Positions 13,931 to 15,459 of a stretch of 15,459 nucleotides of DNA are shown here, piece after piece (positions within the stretch are counted from its first letter, which is position 1; each line of letters begins with the position of its first letter). Source of the DNA: Opitutia bacterium (GTDB lineage: Bacteria > Verrucomicrobiota > Verrucomicrobiia > Opitutales > UBA953); the NCBI GenBank assembly GCA_021204635.1, contig JAJPZB010000018.1, forward strand, positions 1-15,459, given 5' to 3'. The notes under the pieces are model-generated. The model made no database searches, was not told where the DNA came from, and saw only the letters and a program-made list of their open reading frames with translations. A program made the position numbers and the translations under genes.

Positions 13931-14683
13931 TCAGAGGTTTGCCGCCGCGTCCGCCTCATCGGAATCGTTCGTGTAAATTATTGCGCCGTTTCGCGTTATA
14001 GCGAAGCCCACGACCGGCGTGTCCGTATCAAATTTTACCCCGCTCCCCGGCATCCACGTGCCTTCCGCGACCATGAACGTCGCCTTCGACATGTATGTCT
14101 GCCCGTTGCTGTCAAAATAGTAAACATACCAGCGCTTGCTGCCGGTTCCGAACGACTTTCCGCCGGATTCCAACGAGGGCTCGAGCGTGACCTCGCTGTT
14201 GCCGTCGATCGGCGTGATGACGCTGTGCGTGGAAAGCCCGCTGTCTGACGGCGGCACAAAGTAAACTCCCTGCGGCAAAAGCGTTCCGCCGTTGTCGCTG
14301 AGCGAATACCAATAGTAATCGGAAATGTTGGTTTTGCTCTCGTCGTCCGTCCCGCCGATGATCGGCACGATGTAGCGCAGGTGCCGCTCCTCGTCGTCTT
14401 CGTCGTTGAGCACGAGCACGGCGGCGCGAATGTTGTAGCGCTTGTTCACGTCGGGGTCTCTGTCTGGATTTGCGCCCATCACAGCCTGCGTCCGCGCGAT
14501 TTTGAACTCTGTCGCGGCAATGCGGCACGCGTCGTCAACGCCGTGCGGATTTCCCGGTTGCAATCCGATAATCACCACCGCGATGAGTCCGATAATCGCG
14601 ACGACTGTCAGGATCTCGATCAGCGTGAACGCGCGTTTCGCGCGGGAAAGCAGCGAGCGTCTTGTTTTTTCGTGGCTGAACAT
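13931..14683 (-). CDS. Prepilin-type protein, GspH-like, with Ala at -1 of the cleavage site
   Basis: The N-terminus MFSHEKTRRSLLSRAKRA|FTLIE keeps the basic leader, Phe +1 and Glu +5, then the hydrophobic helix ILTVVAIIGLIAVVIIGL. Residue -1 is Ala18 rather than the nearly invariant Gly, which may slow or alter cleavage by the prepilin peptidase. Asn, Asp and Gly are frequent in the 210-residue exported domain, which includes RHLRYIVPIIGG, a strand-rich RWYVYYFDSNGQTYMSKATFMV and the closing GFAITRNGAIIY. The latter resembles the end of GspH/FimT proteins, where a final beta strand is typical. At 250 aa it is longer than usual GspH (about 170 aa). It starts 76 nt after the gspG-like gene, with a solitary repeat copy in the gap. 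Confidence 0.8.
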   Translation of the reverse strand: MFSHEKTRRSLLSRAKRAFTLIEILTVVAIIGLIAVVIIGLQPGNPHGVDDACRIAATEFKIARTQAVMGANPDRDPDVNKRYNIRAAVLVLNDEDDEERHLRYIVPIIGGTDDESKTNISDYYWYSLSDNGGTLLPQGVYFVPPSDSGLSTHSVITPIDGNSEVTLEPSLESGGKSFGTGSKRWYVYYFDSNGQTYMSKATFMVAEGTWMPGSGVKFDTDTPVVGFAITRNGAIIYTNDSDEADAAANL

Positions 14684-14720
14684 GCTTGCAAAATTTTGGG
14701 AACTGTTGCGAGAACGGCGC

Positions 14721-14734
14721 GGGGTTTGTGGTGG
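14721..14734 (+). repeat. Solitary repeat copy between the first two pseudopilin genes
   Basis: GGGGTTTGTGGTGG is identical over 14 nt to the copy at 10533-10546 in cluster 3. It lies 25 nt past the gspG-like stop, again just 3' of a gene, with the G-rich strand on the plus side as in cluster 2. Confidence 0.6.
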
Positions 14735-14759
14735 CTACAACGCGAAAATTCGGCGGCAA

Positions 14760-15380
14760 TCAGCGCCAGCTGTAAACGTTCTCGTAGTCGTCGCCGTCGT
14801 TCTTCGACGTGAAGATGATGACGGTTTTCATCAGCCCGCTCGAGTCCGTCTCGGCGTCTGTCGCGTCGTCAGGCGTGTATGCCGAGGGAATCACGACGCG
14901 CTTGTTGCCGTCGGTGTCCATGACGACGTGGATGTGTCTGTTGCCGAAGCCGTCCGCGAGCGTCCCGTAATCTACGGAGCCGTCTTCCTGCGTGAAATCT
15001 TCGACCGAGAACGCGAAAAATTCCTTCGCCTTAGTGTTGAAATTCTTCTGGTCGGACCTGGAAATTTTGTCGCCCGTTGACGGGTCGCGCGCCGACAACG
15101 CCTTGACGAAGTTGAGGCTCATGTTGCCGTCGCCAAGGTCGTAGTGCTCATCGTCGCCGACGGATCTTCCCGTTTCGAGAATCGGGTAATATTGGTACGT
15201 CTGCTTGTATTGCTCGATGGCGGTAATCCAACTCGTGAACTTGGACTTTGTCGTGGTCTCCTTGACCTTTCTCATCGCCGCGCCGACGACGGGGACGAGA
15301 ATTGCGGCGAGAAGGGCAATCACGGCAATAACGACCAAAATTTCGATGAGCGTGAAGCCCGGTTTCTTCGATTTTTTCAT
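14760..15380 (-). CDS. Major pseudopilin, GspG-like
   Basis: ATG 15380 gives a 206-aa protein with the short leader MKKSKKPG|FTLIE (Gly -1, Glu +5), then the hydrophobic helix ILVVIAVIALLAAILVPVVGAA typical of major pseudopilins and pilins. A TTG at 15413 would add 11 residues and is less likely. The globular part contains the YKQTYQYYP segment and DGFGNRHIHVV, where GspG proteins usually have DPWGxxY. It ends SKNDGDDYENVYSW, which resembles the Asp-rich calcium loop and final Trp of GspG. It is the first visible gene of the G-H-I-J-ruvX-truA run. Upstream genes lie beyond the window. GspG polymerises into the periplasmic pseudopilus. A type IV pilin-like role cannot be excluded from this sequence alone. 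Confidence 0.85.
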   Translation of the reverse strand: MKKSKKPGFTLIEILVVIAVIALLAAILVPVVGAAMRKVKETTTKSKFTSWITAIEQYKQTYQYYPILETGRSVGDDEHYDLGDGNMSLNFVKALSARDPSTGDKISRSDQKNFNTKAKEFFAFSVEDFTQEDGSVDYGTLADGFGNRHIHVVMDTDGNKRVVIPSAYTPDDATDAETDSSGLMKTVIIFTSKNDGDDYENVYSWR

Positions 15381-15459
15381 GGCTTTTTCTGAGGGGTTTT
15401 CGTGTGAGGGCAAATGGGAGATTCTGGAGGAATTTTTGGAGACGCATCTGTTCTTCGCT

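Noticed and set aside
13876..13959. Upstream ATG 13959 for the GspI-like gene
   Set aside because: It would overlap the previous gene and give a 49-residue prepilin leader, far longer than prepilin peptidase substrates normally have.
1..15459. tRNA, rRNA or insertion-sequence genes
   Set aside because: I saw no cloverleaf, rRNA core motif or transposase on either strand. A covariance-model search would be needed to exclude small RNAs.

Overview
This 15.5-kb window is bacterial, most likely a member of the PVC superphylum (Verrucomicrobiota, perhaps Opitutales-like). That placement is an inference. It rests on the SecA sequence, whose helicase motif VI reads GRCSRQGDPG rather than the usual GR(S/A)GRQGD and which resembles the chlamydial form as I remember it, and on a set of unusually large GspG/H/I/J-type pseudopilins. 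Most genes are moderately GC-rich and lie on the minus strand. Ribosome-binding sites are weak or absent, so starts were chosen from family alignment, leader length and spacing.

Reading the minus strand from right to left, the layout is: (1) a tight cluster of four prepilin-type genes in the classical type II secretion order G-H-I-J (15380 to 12082), followed at 17 and 12 nt by two housekeeping genes, ruvX/yqgF and truA; (2) a 369-nt gap filled with short GT-rich repeats; (3) a GspE/PilB-type assembly ATPase, folD and an RDD-family membrane protein, followed by a weak terminator candidate; (4) secA; (5) a second repeat cluster; (6) ilvB, the acetolactate synthase large subunit, without an adjacent ilvN; (7) a third repeat cluster. 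Two plus-strand genes of unknown function at 1-1261 are clearly more AT-rich than the rest. The first is cut by the window edge. The second seems to have lost its signal peptide to a one-base slip in a T tract.

The genes suggest a secretion theme. SecA drives export across the inner membrane, and the pseudopilins plus GspE are parts of a type II secretion/type IV pilus-like machine. The secretin, the platform protein and the prepilin peptidase are not in the window. FolD, TruA, RuvX and IlvB are core metabolism or RNA/DNA maintenance.

The most unusual content is a family of about 30 degenerate repeats with core GGGTTGGTGGTGG (C-rich complement CCACCACCAACCC). They lie in three intergenic clusters, each of which begins 2 to 5 nt after the TGA stop of ilvB, secA or truA, plus two solitary copies. 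Two clusters contain copies in both orientations and can fold into long hairpins. The third is a one-directional tandem array with a period of about 18 nt, which would make a C-rich, G-poor RNA like a Rho-utilisation site. I know of no named family with this consensus. They are the best candidate here for an undescribed element.
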